Of a DNA stretch of 64,000 nucleotides, positions 39,530 through 49,993 are shown in pieces (positions within the stretch are counted from its first letter, which is position 1; the number at the start of each line of letters is the position of its first letter). The translations under genes and the position numbers were made by a program. The stretch lies in NCBI GenBank assembly GCA_000507305.1, contig DF239117.1, positions 1 to 64,000 on the forward strand, written 5' to 3'. The notes below the pieces were generated by a model, which was not told where the DNA came from, did no database searches, and saw only the letters and a list, made by a program, of their open reading frames with translations. Origin of the DNA: Breviolum minutum Mf 1.05b.01 (Eukaryota; Sar; Dinophyceae; Suessiales; Symbiodiniaceae).

Positions 39530-39674
39530 AAACCTCAGGCTTTCCATTCGGTTGCCATTTTCCTCCCAATTTGAGGGCTGTTTTCGGCCAGTGGATTCTA
39601 GAACCAACAGAATTTCATTTGAAAAATTACCAGTTTCGAGGGGAATGATGTCACCACAAATCCAAGACCATAGG
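39530..39674 (+). CDS. putative long exon
   Basis: Acceptor ATTTTTGTGTTACAG, donor GTGAAG, 1 nt plus 48 codons: NLRLSIRLPFSSQFEGCF, RPVDSRTNRISFEKLPVS, RGMMSPQIQDHR. Basic, Ser-rich. Confidence 0.6.
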
Positions 39675-40082
39675 GTGAAGTTCTACAGGTCGTTCTCACA
39701 GTTAGCTACTCAAAAGTAGTAAAATAATGTGCCGGTGATTTTTTTTCACAATGCCTCAATGATGCAGGTGAGGAGTGATCAAACACGTGGTTATTTTTTG
39801 TTTATATGTGGGGTTTTCACTGGTAAACCAACTACTCAGTGGTGGTTTGTTTCAGCTATCTTTGGACTCTTTCAGCTGGTCACTTAAAAATCCAATGAGA
39901 TAAGAATTGAGGGATCATTAAATGGGACCCATTTTGGGGGATCAAACACTGCAAATGTATGCAAATGTAAAGGGGTTGAAATTTCCCCTACCGAAAATTC
40001 GTCCCCTAAATGCTCACTACAAAGGTGTTTTTTTTGGGCCGTTTTTGTAGGAATCTATGACAAGGGGGATGCAAATGTATGG

Positions 40083-40188
40083 TACCCTCCAGTAAACTAA
40101 CATGGCAAATGGAAAATCACCATTTTCAATAGGGAATACATCTTCAACTGGTCCATTTTCCATTGCTATGTTAGTTTACCAGAGGGTA
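40083..40188. mobile_element. family D inverted-repeat element
   Basis: TACCCTCCAGTAAACTAAC left, GTTAGTTTACCAGAGGGTA right; inner CATGGCAAATGGAAAATC / CATTTTCCATTGCTATG. Confidence 0.9.
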
Positions 40189-40479
40189 ATGTTCAGGGAA
40201 TTTCTCGAAACTGCGTTTTGTTTAAGGGTTGGCTGGAATTAGGACCATCCACTGATCACAGATCCTGTCATTGACCAACGTATAGATTTCATGACAACAA
40301 AAGTGACACTTTTGTTGCCAAAAGAAGTAGATGAATTTTTCTGGAAGGCCACATCTTGATGTGCCTAAAAACAAAAATGGCTTGTTTGGGTTATATATCC
40401 AAGATGTCCATAGCGATCCGGATCAGGATCGGGATAGGAAAATTTTCCACCTCACTTGTTGCTGGCTGGCATCTTCCAG

Positions 40480-40515
40480 GAGTTGTTCCGGCTGACGCTT
40501 GAACCAACTACCTGA
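40480..40515 (+). CDS. putative short exon or C-terminus
   Basis: Acceptor CTGGCATCTTCCAG, then ELFRLTLEPTT and TGA. Whether a donor precedes the stop is unclear; the following block (ATLTKEGRKTLAGK, 40516 on) is open in another frame. Confidence 0.35.
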   Translation, partial: ELFRLTLEPTT

Positions 40516-41025
40516 GGCCACCCTGACAAAGGAGGGAAGAAAAACGTTGGCTGGAAAATCTCAGCAGATACAAATTTGATAATATGGAAGCTGCCAAAAC
40601 CTTGGAATAGTGCGACCGGGAGGAATATTCATCATTAGGTTTGTGAACTATGTTAATTTGGCCAGATGTTTATATAGATTAGTTTACCAGACTTGAAAAC
40701 TCAAATCCTCTTTTGGAAATGGCAATCAACCTGAGGTTGACTGCAAGGTTTGGCGGTTGATACAAGAAAGCACGAAAAAAGACAACCAAATCATGAACAG
40801 CATATGAAACATGACTACTTTGGATTTACTAATCACCTATGGGTTGCAACCAGCATGTGAATCTCAATGGTTTAAAATTTTGGGTTTGGGGATCACAGAA
40901 TGCGTGCGTAAGGACCCCTTTTCTCCAACTTTCTCCAGGTTTCCTGGAGACACTCAGCCTCTAAAGAATGGGTTGAATCTCCCACTTCTTGTTGGTGATT
41001 TGGGGGGAATCTATTTTTTTTGCAG

Positions 41026-41114
41026 ATGGAGGTTTGAACGGACTTTGGGAGATTCCAGCCCCAGCGTGGTAAACCGCAAGATGGTGCAAAGCTATCATCA
41101 TAAGTTCCTTCAGG
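41026..41114 (+). CDS. putative exon
   Basis: Excellent acceptor (CTATTTTTTTTGCAG), donor GTCATT. 1 nt, 29 codons, 1 nt: WRFERTLGDSSPSVVNRK then MVQSYHHKFLQ. The end phase fits 41312. Confidence 0.6.
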
Positions 41115-41311
41115 GTCATTTTGGAAGACCAAAATGAAAATAGGTTGATGTGTTCATCTTCTGACGAGATCAAGCGTTGCTGGTGTCTTTGTATTTCTGG
41201 ACTATAAGTTCTCCACCGTCGCAAACGTAAACCCTTGAAGTTTTAACAAGGGAGCCTGCAATGAGACTGAAATGAAAACGAGATTCCTCCTTGGCAAATC
41301 CTCCTTGTCAG

Positions 41312-41346
41312 GTTCATTCAGGTTCCATATCAAAAGTTGGAAATGT
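41312..41346 (+). CDS. putative exon, may extend
   Basis: Acceptor AATCCTCCTTGTCAG, donor GTAATT, 2 nt plus 11 codons: SFRFHIKSWKC. The frame continues open to TGA near 41422 (VIIWYHCLYVQSVAV), so this may be a longer exon. Confidence 0.52.
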
Positions 41347-41457
41347 GTAATTATATGGTACCATTGCCTGTACGTTCAATCTGTAGCTGTTTGTGAGTTG
41401 GAAACTCATGTTACTCAACAGTGATATGTATTTTATCAACTTTAATGCCGGGGCTTA

Positions 41458-41530
41458 TTGTTGATAGCCTTTTCGCCATCCGGCGAACACACACCAACTT
41501 GAGGTTGGTAGTTCATCCCATCATTACTAG
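41458..41530 (-). mobile_element. family E element, partial
   Basis: TTGTTGATAGCC left and TTGAGGTTGGTAGTTCATCCC interior resemble the reverse E copy at 25741; the right end is lost. Confidence 0.4.
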
Positions 41531-42001
41531 TTTTTTTGTTCAGGATGTTTAAACATCCCAATTTGGTTAGCGGGTTGGGATCATTGGAAAGAAATAGTAC
41601 TCACAGAGCCACAAAATGCACTTACAGCAACTAGTTCGAAATCCGTACCAGGACTTGCGAGGCTTTTTTGGTCCAGTTATGCAGAGCTGTGCACCATAGG
41701 AAATCGTACTCAGGAGCAGTATATATATATATATACATCATTAGGAAACCCGTACTAACTTCGACTAAACCTCTGATAAATTTTATTTTTGTGTGTGTGT
41801 CTCTCCACATTAGGGAAACCCACAAAATCATTCAAAGAAACTGGTTGAGTTTGGGTTTTGAGAAATTTTAGAGACACACACGAGTTTCCATGTTCAAAAA
41901 GCATGTGTTGTTTGTTTGCCCCAGAGTCTTCTAGCCGTGTTCTCTTTTTTTGGAATGACTCCTCTTCTAGGAAATTCCACCAAAATTTGTCCCTGCGGCA
42001 G

Positions 42002-42055
42002 GCACGGCGCTTCATTAAGGAGCCCGGTCATGCTGATACCTATGTGGGATTAAAG
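42002..42055 (+). CDS. putative exon, copy 1 of related 18-residue pair
   Basis: CCCTGCGGCAG then exactly 18 codons in phase 0-0: ARRFIKEPGHADTYVGLK, donor GTGCCG. Strikingly similar to 45319-45371 (same length and phase; RRF, AD, YVGL conserved). Confidence 0.65.
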
Positions 42056-42134
42056 GTGCCGATGGAGGAAGCTGCGTTTGCCTTTTTTTCACACGTTCTG
42101 TTGGAAATGTGTTGGAAACTGTTGTGACAGAAGT

Positions 42135-42208
42135 TTACACACTGGAAGATTAACATGGAACCTACAATCCATGATAGTGTTCCAGCCATTAATCTTCCGG
42201 GGTGTAGA
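42135..42208. mobile_element. family C element, shortened
   Basis: TACACACTGGAAGATTAAC left, TTAATCTTCCGGGGTGTA right; only 74 bp. Confidence 0.88.
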
Positions 42209-42474
42209 TGTTTCAGTGACAATGATTCGGTAAGGAGAAGTTTCACGTGGATGCAAGGTCAAGTTGGTTAACCCATTGGATCTCACCACACGATTCGATA
42301 AAACCGAACTCAAGAGACCTCTCTTCAAGTTAGTGTCGTTTAGTAAGGGAAACCTCCAACAAGTTGCCTTACTTTGGGTTTGATGAAATCATAAGTCTAG
42401 TTTTTACTACCAGGATGGATAAGTTTGGTGCTAGAAACCCCGTGAACTAGAGTGCTTAGTTTTTTGTGCGCCAG

Positions 42475-42539
42475 GCAAATCACTGAAAAGATGGGGTGCA
42501 AAAAAGAAGTCCCAAATCAATTGGTTGGGGTATGTTGGG
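42475..42539 (+). CDS. putative exon
   Basis: Acceptor TTTTTTGTGCGCCAG, donor GTAAAT. 1 nt, 21 codons, 1 nt: QITEKMGCKKEVPNQLVG then VCW. The next intron would be only 51 nt. Confidence 0.58.
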
Positions 42540-42590
42540 GTAAATGGCCAGCCACCTCCTCAACTGGTCCAACCCCAGTCATCTTTGCAG

Positions 42591-42611
42591 AGTATCAACA
42601 CATGGCTTGCA
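42591..42611 (+). CDS. putative 21-nt microexon
   Basis: Acceptor CCAGTCATCTTTGCAG, donor GTTGTT. 2 nt, 6 codons (YQHMAC), 1 nt. In phase with both 42475-42539 and 42847-42949. Confidence 0.5.
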
Positions 42612-42846
42612 GTTGTTTTTTGCAATGTCGGAAAAGGTGAACTTTATTCCACATCACAATCCTGATTTGGTCTTCTTCAACGAGCACCTCGGATGTTTTT
42701 GGTGAAGTCAACACGATGGTCCGGTTGTTTTGGGGCAAGGAACTTGGTGACTTAGTAGTGATGGGGGAAGGAGTCCTAAGAGCCTGCTGCTATTGTCAGA
42801 GTTTGGTATGCTTTGAACCTGTGTGTTTTTTTCGCTGTTTTGCTAG

Positions 42847-42949
42847 GTAATTACATCTTCATTCCAAATAAAAACCATACCTTTGAGCGACTGAAATCAT
42901 CCACAGATGCCACAGAATGTGATGAATGTTCCTCTTCAAGCTCAGCCAT
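42847..42949 (+). CDS. putative exon, strong splice signals
   Basis: Excellent acceptor (TTTTTTTCGCTGTTTTGCTAG), donor GTGGGT. 2 nt, 33 codons, 2 nt: NYIFIPNKNHTFERLKSS then TDATECDECSSSSSA. Acidic, Ser-rich tail. One of the best exon calls. Confidence 0.7.
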
Positions 42950-42976
42950 GTGGGTATGAAAATTTGTAAAAACTGT

Positions 42977-43086
42977 TACACCATGGAAGATTAACGGCTG
43001 AAACATAATCATGGAGGTTTGGTTCAGATTGTTTTCCTTTCTAAATGGGTGATTTGTAGGTTCCATGTTAATGTTCCAGGGTGTAT
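42977..43086. mobile_element. family C element
   Basis: TACACCATGGAAGATTAAC left, GTTAATGTTCCAGGGTGTA right. Confidence 0.88.
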
Positions 43087-43239
43087 GTAGGTGGTTTACT
43101 CTCCATGTGGCATATGTTTCTCAGTCAAAAACGTCCCTAGGATTCCGCTGATTCACCAAGAACCGACGTGGTGAAATTAGGATCCCATTCAATGAGGGGT
43201 TCTCCAGTTGTCTAGATGCAGTATATGAGTCTGTTCAAA

Positions 43240-43344
43240 TTTTACCGACCTCAAACACGAGTTTTCATCCCAAATGGTGGTTTAGTACGGGAAATTCCCT
43301 ATGAATCAGGGAAATCCAGGTTGGTGAAATATTATAATTTGACC
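43240..43344. mobile_element. family J element
   Basis: CCCAAATGGTGGTTTAGTA, AATCAGGGAAATCCAGG and TGAAATATTATAATTTG, shared with 49994. The left end is decayed. Confidence 0.7.
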
Positions 43345-43507
43345 GGATGCAGTGGCTTCTCCCAATCCTGGAGATGATCCAATGTGACAAGCATAGTTTT
43401 CAAACAAGATGTTACAAAACTACAAACTACTTATCTTAGCAACTTTTTTCATTAGATATTACCACCTCGAAAATTGACATGTCCCGAAAAAAAGGACCAT
43501 TTCATGA

Positions 43508-43610
43508 CTACCTGGTGGTTTCAACTCTTTTTTCTTTCTACCCCTACCTGGGGAGATAATTAAAATTTGACTAGCATCCGTTTCAAATGGGTTGGTTCAA
43601 CCACCAACTA
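43508..43610 (+). mobile_element. family A element
   Basis: CTACCTGGTGGTTTCAAC left, GGTTCAACCACCAACTA right. The CTACC variant is shared with 47572. Confidence 0.88.
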
Positions 43611-43754
43611 AAAAAATGTTGTACAATACCCTAAAGGATCCAGGCATGTCCTAGTAAAGGGATTTCCTCCTACAATCCTATTCTGTGCGATTGGGACCAT
43701 CATTTGAAAAGGGACCGTTTCAAAAGGAAAACATAACTTCCCAGCATTTTGCAG

Positions 43755-43871
43755 GGCAGATATCATGGTGCCGGAACGTTCACGCAGAAACTCCTCCATC
43801 AAACGCCTTTGAGGCATGGAGAGGAGATGGAACGTTTGGATTTGGGTCGCTACTCCACGAAGCAGAGCCCT
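43755..43871 (+). CDS. putative exon, all frames open
   Basis: Acceptor CCCAGCATTTTGCAG. All three frames are open for at least 18 codons (e.g. QISWCRNVHAETPPSNAF; GRYHGAGTFTQKLLHQTP). Coding is likely but frame and 3' end are unresolved. Confidence 0.42.
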
Positions 43872-43944
43872 AGATTTCAAAAGAAAGGGATGTTTTGTTC
43901 ATGTTGATGTAGAAAGTTGTTGTGAAGACCATGGTGACGGTGAT

Positions 43945-43950
43945 GTGGAG

Positions 43951-43985
<35 letters not shown>

Positions 43986-44000
43986 TTGATGATGATAATG
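43945..44000. repeat. (GAT)n microsatellite
   Basis: GATGATGATG run with minor interruptions. Confidence 0.95.
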
Positions 44001-44142
44001 ATCGTTATGATGGCGATATTGCCAGCAACTAAATAGGCCATAACACTGATGGCCATGACTCAAACAGCGATGGCATATCATTGTCATGACCCATGACCAG
44101 CTCCGAATCTCTCATTCTCAGCTCATCATTTTCTTTCCACAG

Positions 44143-44324
44143 ACGCCACGTTAAGGATCCACGATTTATTGTCTTCTAAAGGCTTCAAGCGTCCCTTGGA
44201 TGTCGGGAAAAAAGCCAGAGATTGGAGGATCCAAGAGACGAAAATGCCTAAGGAAGTAGGGAGGTATACCGTTCCTCCGGGGTTGGGAGTGGTCGAAAAT
44301 TCATGGGTCATGAAACTACCATAA
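44143..44324 (+). CDS. putative long exon, possibly terminal
   Basis: Excellent acceptor (CATTTTCTTTCCACAG). 2 nt plus 59 codons then TAA: ATLRIHDLLSSKGFKRPL, DVGKKARDWRIQETKMPK, LGVVENSWVMKLP. A donor GTAGGG near 44252 could end it earlier. Basic; no family recognised. There is no ATG near its start, so ATG-based ORF finding misses it. Confidence 0.58.
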
Positions 44325-44835
44325 ATTAGATGGAACAAACCAAGCAACAAATGCAGCTTGGGTTGGTAATTTGTTTATGACCTCCTGTATTTGAGTGATG
44401 GATCAAACAAACCTTGAGCCTCAAGGTTTACAAAGATGAGATTCAAGGTCTTGTAAAGTTTCGCCCTAGCCTTCCAAGGTTCTTATACAAATTGACTGCA
44501 GCGGAACACGTTCGTGGTTCATGGTTCATGAGTTGAGGGTCATGTCAAAGTATTTCCAAGGAAGTCTAGCTCAGAATAAGACGTGTGAGATGTGGAAATC
44601 TTGAAATATCAATGTATAGTGTAATTATACTGTATATCTGTATTTCACAATGTATATCAGTACTTCGTAGTCTCAATACGGAACTTATTTACTCAATACA
44701 CAGGATACTATACGATATTGAATTATGTATGTACAAAATTTGTATCAACTATATTGGCTATACAATACATAACTCATCCAATCCCTTCAAAAAAGACTGC
44801 TTACCCTACCGAAGTTTTTCACCGGTCCCGGGTAG

Positions 44836-44915
44836 GAAGTCGCCGGTGGAAGCTACCGAGGCAAAGAAGCGAAGAAGTATCGAGGAGAAATTCGTACTTG
44901 CAGTGGCTGACGTTT
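44836..44915 (+). CDS. putative exon
   Basis: Acceptor TCCCGGGTAG, then 1 nt and KSPVEATEAKKRRSIEEK, FVLAVAD up to a possible donor GTTTAG. Strongly charged and helix-like. GCAAAG at 44860 could be a GC donor, shortening it. Confidence 0.52.
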
Positions 44916-45149
44916 AGATCAATTGCCTGAGGTCAGGACCTCAGTCTTGTCATATATAGGTGGTTGGGTGTGGTTGGTTGGTGCAAAGGGGTCATGAAAT
45001 ATATAGCTTATAATTTTTGGAGGGGGTCTCGAGTCTCAAGAATTTTGGGTGACCTGAAGATATATCCAGCAAGGTTTCCTTTTGAAATTAGAAGATCTAC
45101 TTGGAACTTTTGGTTTGGTGGATTTTGAGGAGTTTTGAAGGTACCACGT

Positions 45150-45263
45150 ATGACTACTTTCAAAATATTGTTTTCTTTTTCACGCTTGGGGGAAATGATC
45201 CAATCTGACGAGCATTATTTTAGTGGGTTGGTGGGTTGGTGGGTAGTTTAGACACCAGCTAGA
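45150..45263 (+). mobile_element. family A element, degenerate
   Basis: TTTTTCACGCTTGGGGGAAATG core, GGTTGGTGGGTTGGTGGG duplication and GACACCAGCTAG end. Confidence 0.5.
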
Positions 45264-45318
45264 TGACCTTTCTGTCAAACCCTTTCTCGAGACCTTTCAA
45301 TTTCCATCCTGGGTCCAG

Positions 45319-45371
45319 GTGAGACGTTTCGTCTTGGGCGAAGGGAACGCTGACTCCTACGTGGGCCTACG
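45319..45371 (+). CDS. putative exon, copy 2 of related 18-residue pair
   Basis: CATCCTGGGTCCAG then VRRFVLGEGNADSYVGLR; the GT of GTGTCT overlaps the last codon. Matches 42002-42055 at RRF, AD, YVGL and in length. GC-rich wobble positions support coding. Confidence 0.62.
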
Positions 45372-45450
45372 GTGTCTTAAGCCTTGATAGTTTTTGAAAA
45401 AATCGCCTGTGAGGGTGGTAGTGGTGGGTTTTACGGGGGGCTGGGGGATG

Positions 45451-45559
45451 TACCCTCCGGGAAACTAACATAGCTGGCTGGAAAATGGACCCAGATTGAA
45501 GATGTATTTCCTATTGAAAATGGGGAATTTTCCATGGCTATGTTAGTTTACCAGAGGGC
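45451..45559. mobile_element. family D element
   Basis: TACCCTCCGGGAAACTAAC left, GTTAGTTTACCAGAGGGCA right. Confidence 0.9.
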
Positions 45560-46360
45560 ATGTTTGTTATTTCTTGTTGTATTGGTTGTATCTGGAGTAC
45601 AGTATCACAATTTGATTTCCCCTTTAAGTCGGCGCAGTTGGATGAATTTTGTTGTGACATCACAGCAGATATTAAAGAACACCAAAATCGACACCCCAAA
45701 AAAGTACATGTAGCATACTTGGGCCTGGCTATTCCTTGTGACCTTTTTGGGATGGTTAAGTGACCCTTTCCAAGGTGAAGTGACTTTCAACCAAATTGAT
45801 AAAAGGGTCACTTCGAATTTGAATCACCTGGTACTTGTGTGTATGTTTTCGTGATGTTGCTTTGTTTTTGCTGTTTACCAGAGGATTCATGATCATATTT
45901 ATCATTTTGGGAATATGTTTGGATGTTTTTCCAACCATCGAGAAGTCGCAAATCTAAACATAGCATAGCCAGAAAAAGGGAAGTCGGTTCTACACACTTC
46001 TCTTGTAGGGGCCATGTTAATCTTCAGGGTATGAATTGATTTTCATGATTCCACTGCTGGCTCATGTTGGCTGGCTCCACGTTCTGATTTTTGGTATCAC
46101 AACTCTTCTGTGAATTAATGTAAAAATACATCTACGTAGCAAATCTGACAGAAATCCCTTGAAATGATCTAAGATCCTGGATTTTTTAGATGACGTTCAG
46201 AATGTTGTGACTTTCTTTGGAGTTGCCATGATTCAGGCTCAGTTTGTTGTCATGATTGAAATCAACCGTATGCCACAAATTAAAATGCCATCCTTCCCTC
46301 CCATATCTGATTGATTATCTAGCTGGTGCCTGGAATGAGCCAGAGAAAGAGCGACATTAG

Positions 46361-46469
46361 ATACACCCCGGAAGATTAACATAGACCCTGAAAATGATGG
46401 TTTGGAAGATGATTTTCCTTTTCCAGGGGTGTATTGTCAGGTTCCATGTTAATCTTCCTGGGTGTATCT
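46361..46469. mobile_element. family C element with extended inverted flanks
   Basis: TACACCCCGGAAGATTAAC left, GTTAATCTTCCTGGGTGTA right. The pairing continues outward: GACATTAGA before and TCTAATGTC after. Confidence 0.92.
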
Positions 46470-46623
46470 AATGTCCGTTTTATTGAGGTTACTTGCCACA
46501 CCTTATGTTACACTGCAGTGGTTAAAAATACTCTCCGTGTTCTCAGTTGCAAGTGATGGCAACAGGATGATGCCGTCATCCACTGAGAAGACTGGGGAAG
46601 ACTATATAATCAGAATGATAGTT

Positions 46624-46729
46624 TACCCTCGCAACGTTTAACGTAGCCCCTGAAAATACGCCATCCCAAAAGGAAATTCATCTTCTAAATATTTATTTCC
46701 AGGGGCTATGTTAAACTTCGGGGGCGTAC
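46624..46729. mobile_element. family D element
   Basis: TACCCTCGCAACGTTTAACG left, GTTAAACTTCGGGGGCGTA right; AGCCCCTGAAAATA / TTTCCAGGGGCT arms. Confidence 0.88.
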
Positions 46730-46856
46730 ACCAAAAAAAATCGCCGAAGGGTTTCGGCGCTTGTTGATGTTTTTCAAACCTATTTTACGATTCCCTCCTT
46801 GTTTTACCATGTTTTACCATGTCACAAAAAAAAGGCAACCTCATTCTTTTCCATAG

Positions 46857-47049
46857 AAATTGGGCCAAAAACTCGTCGTTTTGCTTCAGCTGCCTCAGGC
46901 TCAACTTTGTTCCTCATCATCCACCGGTCTTTTATATGTTAGATGAGAATGGCAAAGAAACCGAGACGATGCTTGGTTTCTTTAGAAGGCCAAACAAGGC
47001 GAAACGAAGGGAGAAGCACCCTGAAGTGGGTTGGTTTATGATTCAATGA
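46857..47049 (+). CDS. putative exon, possibly to a stop
   Basis: Acceptor ATTCTTTTCCATAG. 1 nt then NWAKNSSFCFSCLRLNFV, VFYMLDENGKETETML, GFFRRPNKAKRREKHPEV and on to TGA. Phase-0 alternative: KLGQKLVVLLQLPQ with a GC donor at 46899. The longer frame is more protein-like at its C-terminal half. Confidence 0.5.
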
Positions 47050-47324
47050 GAAGAATCTGAAATTTGACGCACTGGAATTTCGGAACAACCATCCACACAA
47101 AGCTACATATTTTTGTGTGACTTGTTGTTGTAGATTGACTATGCGGCATAGTTGAAATTTGCTTCTTTTAGCTGAAGAGAGGTTTGGAGACTTTTTAGAA
47201 GGTTTTTCTTTTCTTTGCCAAAAAAAGCTTGATGACTAAAACGCCTTCAACCGGAGGTGATAGCAAACCAATGCTCGACTTTGAGTCACCAATCGACCTT
47301 GGTGTTTGTTCAATGGAGTGAAAC

Positions 47325-47472
47325 CTGGTTCCCTTAATAGGTGGGATCGGTAGCATATAATCACCCCATGAATATATATATATATATTATATATGTATAT
47401 AAGTGGTATATAAGTGGTATATACTGCCAATTACGGGATTATATATTACCTACCACCTACTAAGGGAACCAG
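47325..47472. mobile_element. family M inverted-repeat element (single copy seen)
   Basis: CTGGTTCCCTTAATAGGTGG left, CCACCTACTAAGGGAACCAG right (one base missing), enclosing a TA microsatellite. Confidence 0.78.
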
Positions 47473-47499
47473 AAACAGCTATTGATTTGTGTAGAAAGA

Positions 47500-47715
47500 G
47501 CCCTGGTTCAACTGGCAAGAGGCATGTTGAACAAGTTTACATTGTGACTTGTGTATAAGGATTATAATAATCTACCTGGTGGTTTCAAATATGTTTTTTA
47601 TGTTCATCCCTACCTGGGGAAATGATCCAATTTCAATTTGACTAATATTTTTCAGATGGGTTGAAACCACCAACTAATAAGCCAGTGTAAGGATTAATTG
47701 CTATGAACCAATCAT
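47500..47715. mobile_element. family K element interrupted by an A element
   Basis: CCCTGGTTCAACTGG left, AAGGATTATAATAA before the A copy; TAATAAGCCAGTGTAAGGAT and TGAACCAATCAT after. Compare GTAATAAGCCATTATAAGG in the intact K. Confidence 0.65.
47572..47676 (+). mobile_element. family A element nested in K
   Basis: CTACCTGGTGGTTTCAAA left, GGTTGAAACCACCAACTA right; a short duplication (ATAA or TAATAA) of the K sequence flanks it. Confidence 0.9.
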
Positions 47716-47921
47716 CAGCATAGGGGTTTGGCACCATTCCATCAGCTCCTTTTCACCGAGAAAATGCGAAACAACTCCCTGAGGATTGATATGAGTGGAT
47801 ACAGCTTCGTAGGCTTACAGGACCTGGAACGGTTGGTTGTAAAAAGGGAGGGATTGCGGTTGGATATTTGAAATAAACGACGCATTCTGGCAAAACTGCA
47901 GGCTGGATCAGGTTTGATGAT

Positions 47922-48032
47922 ATACACCCTGGAAGATTAACGGCTGGAACCTACAAAATCACCCATTTGGAAAGGAAAATGATCTTCCAAACCTCCATTA
48001 TTATGGTCCATGTTAATCTTCCAGGGGTGTAG
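47922..48032. mobile_element. family C element
   Basis: TACACCCTGGAAGATTAAC left, GTTAATCTTCCAGGGGTGTA right. Nearly perfect TIR. Confidence 0.93.
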
Positions 48033-48355
48033 CTGATGTTTTTTTTAATGATAAGCTTACCTCATCAATTATAAACACAAAAAAGTGCTGCGGGAAAGGG
48101 TAGTACGGAAGGTCAAAAAGTTGACCTTCCCGGGCCAGAGCCATTGGTGGAAGCCCACATGCTGAACGAATTATATACGATGGTTACAATTCTTTTTCGG
48201 GTAACGTTACATAGCTCCCAATACCTTCCCAAAAAATCTGTCACACATATTCACGACAGTCCCCTTCCAAACTGCTTGGGAAGAGGGGTTGGCCTGCTTT
48301 TGCTTACCTCCCAGCTCGGTGGTTTCGGCTCGTTTCCCCCCCTCCCAATCCCCAG

Positions 48356-48405
48356 TAGAGCTGGGGATAGAATCCAAGAGTTAGTATCACAAAAAGAGTT
48401 GAAAC
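48356..48405 (+). CDS. putative coiled-coil exon
   Basis: Excellent acceptor (CCCCTCCCAATCCCCAG), donor GTTTTG. 1 nt, 16 codons, 1 nt: RAGDRIQELVSQKELK. Joins in frame to 48836. Confidence 0.62.
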
Positions 48406-48835
48406 GTTTTGATCTTGCATCTTTATGTAACATTGATTGAATTCACTTCTGTGTAGTTTATTTTGGGATGTAGAATTATGTGGAACATGATGTACATACA
48501 AAGAAAATAGATGTACACAATGGTGGAACCAACAAAAAACACATCCCGGTATTTTTTGGAGCCGATCGCCACGGATCGCTACAGGAGTTGATGGCCAAGA
48601 AAGGTTTTCGCAAAAAAGAGCTCCTTTAAGGTTCAAAGAGATCATCAGCTAAATGTGGAAGAAGTTGAAAACAGCGGTGTTTTTTTTGAAGAACTTGAAG
48701 GTTTGAAAGTTGAATGTTCAAAACATGTTTCTTTATGTATCTTTTAACTTGTACATGACTTGATTAATCAAAGAAAAGTTCGAAGAAGTGTGAATATGAT
48801 GATTTGAAACCAACAACTTTTGTTGTTTCCACCAG

Positions 48836-49074
48836 CCACCCTGCGTGGCCTGTCGGCAAGAAGGGAATCTGCACAAAGTTGGACCGAAGAGGAAGATGAC
48901 TCTCTTCGGATGATGAGCAGGAAGGGAAGCGTTGGATGCTCTGAAGGGTTTTCAGACAAGCTAGAACATGGCTGGCAAGCGATAGCTGGTGAAGTTTTGC
49001 TGTGGCTGTGCAAGAGATGCAAGAAGCAGCGAAAGAATAGAGTTTACATAGGGCTGCCTTCAAACTTGAAATGA
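48836..49074 (+). CDS. putative terminal exon
   Basis: Acceptor TTTGTTGTTTCCACCAG; 2 nt then 78 codons and TGA: TLRGLSARRESAQSWTEE, EDDSLRMMSRKGSVGCSE, GFSDKLEHGWQAIAGEVL, and a basic tail (KRCKKQRKNRVYIG). Acidic then basic. The start phase fits 48356-48405. The best candidate for a C-terminal exon in the window. Confidence 0.6.
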
Positions 49075-49500
49075 CTAGACTTGAAGTCTGGCTTTTTGCC
49101 TGAGTCTAATATAGATTTATGTTATATGTAGAATAGATATTATTGGTAATGGAACGATAGCTGTGTCTAAGATGCAGGTGTTTTGCAAGAGTCATCGACT
49201 TTGCTATCATGTTTTATTCTGTAGTTTGTTGTATGTTTGTTGAACCAACTATGATGCAAACATTTTCGAAAAACTCCGAAGTGATGTGTGCCTTATTGAA
49301 AAGCTGGTGAGAATCTCATGATGCGAACCTTTTTTGAAAACAATATCCATCTCAACATGTTCAGTTTTTTTGCAGCAAGTACAGTAACAAGTAGATCCAC
49401 TTTGTGGTGTTCCCCTCCTAATAACAGTCACCACCGGCATCACCATTTTTTTTTTGGTATCCCAAACTTACCCTTTCTTTCCCCTTGTTATTGGGAGGAG

Positions 49501-49712
49501 GTTCACATCCCAAGAGAGATTTCAACGCGAGGGAATCTTGCAACACTTGCATAGCTTTCTTGGTTTTGTCCCTTGGTGCGGAACCAAGCAGCGAATCTGA
49601 GAAGGATTTGCTTGTTTTGGCCAAAATTTTAGCGCCAGAGCCAGGAGATTCAACGTTGACATTTCTCGCCCTAAAAAGGGAGAAGATATGGAGAAGATGC
49701 TACTGTTACTAA
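49501..49712 (+). CDS. exon-like region, frame uncertain
   Basis: One + frame runs open to 49712 with SLGAEPSSESEKDLLVLA and KILAPEPGDSTLTFLALK. A second + frame (FTSQERFQREGILQHLHS) and the minus strand are open over the first half. Acceptor candidate GGGAGGAG at 49500. Confidence 0.42.
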
Positions 49713-49993
49713 ACTTTGGCTGAATTTGATTGGATTTTTTCCATATCAATTGGTTAGCCAGATTTTTAAACATCCATCAACCTCGTATGGAGTAAGAATG
49801 GTCCTGTATGGTCTGAATAAGAAGAATCCTGGTTTCGATTTTGTCAACAAATTGTGGTGAAGCTTTAATTTTTGCACCAACCAGCCGGGAAGGGGGGAAT
49901 CAATCAAGATTAAGGCCTCCAAAATATGATGGTTCCAAATTTGGGGGTGCGAGTTTTGGGGCAGCAATAGTGATATTTGCTTATATACTTGTC

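Noticed and set aside
43899..44087. Poly-His ORF on the minus strand
   Set aside because: Translation of the GAT microsatellite.
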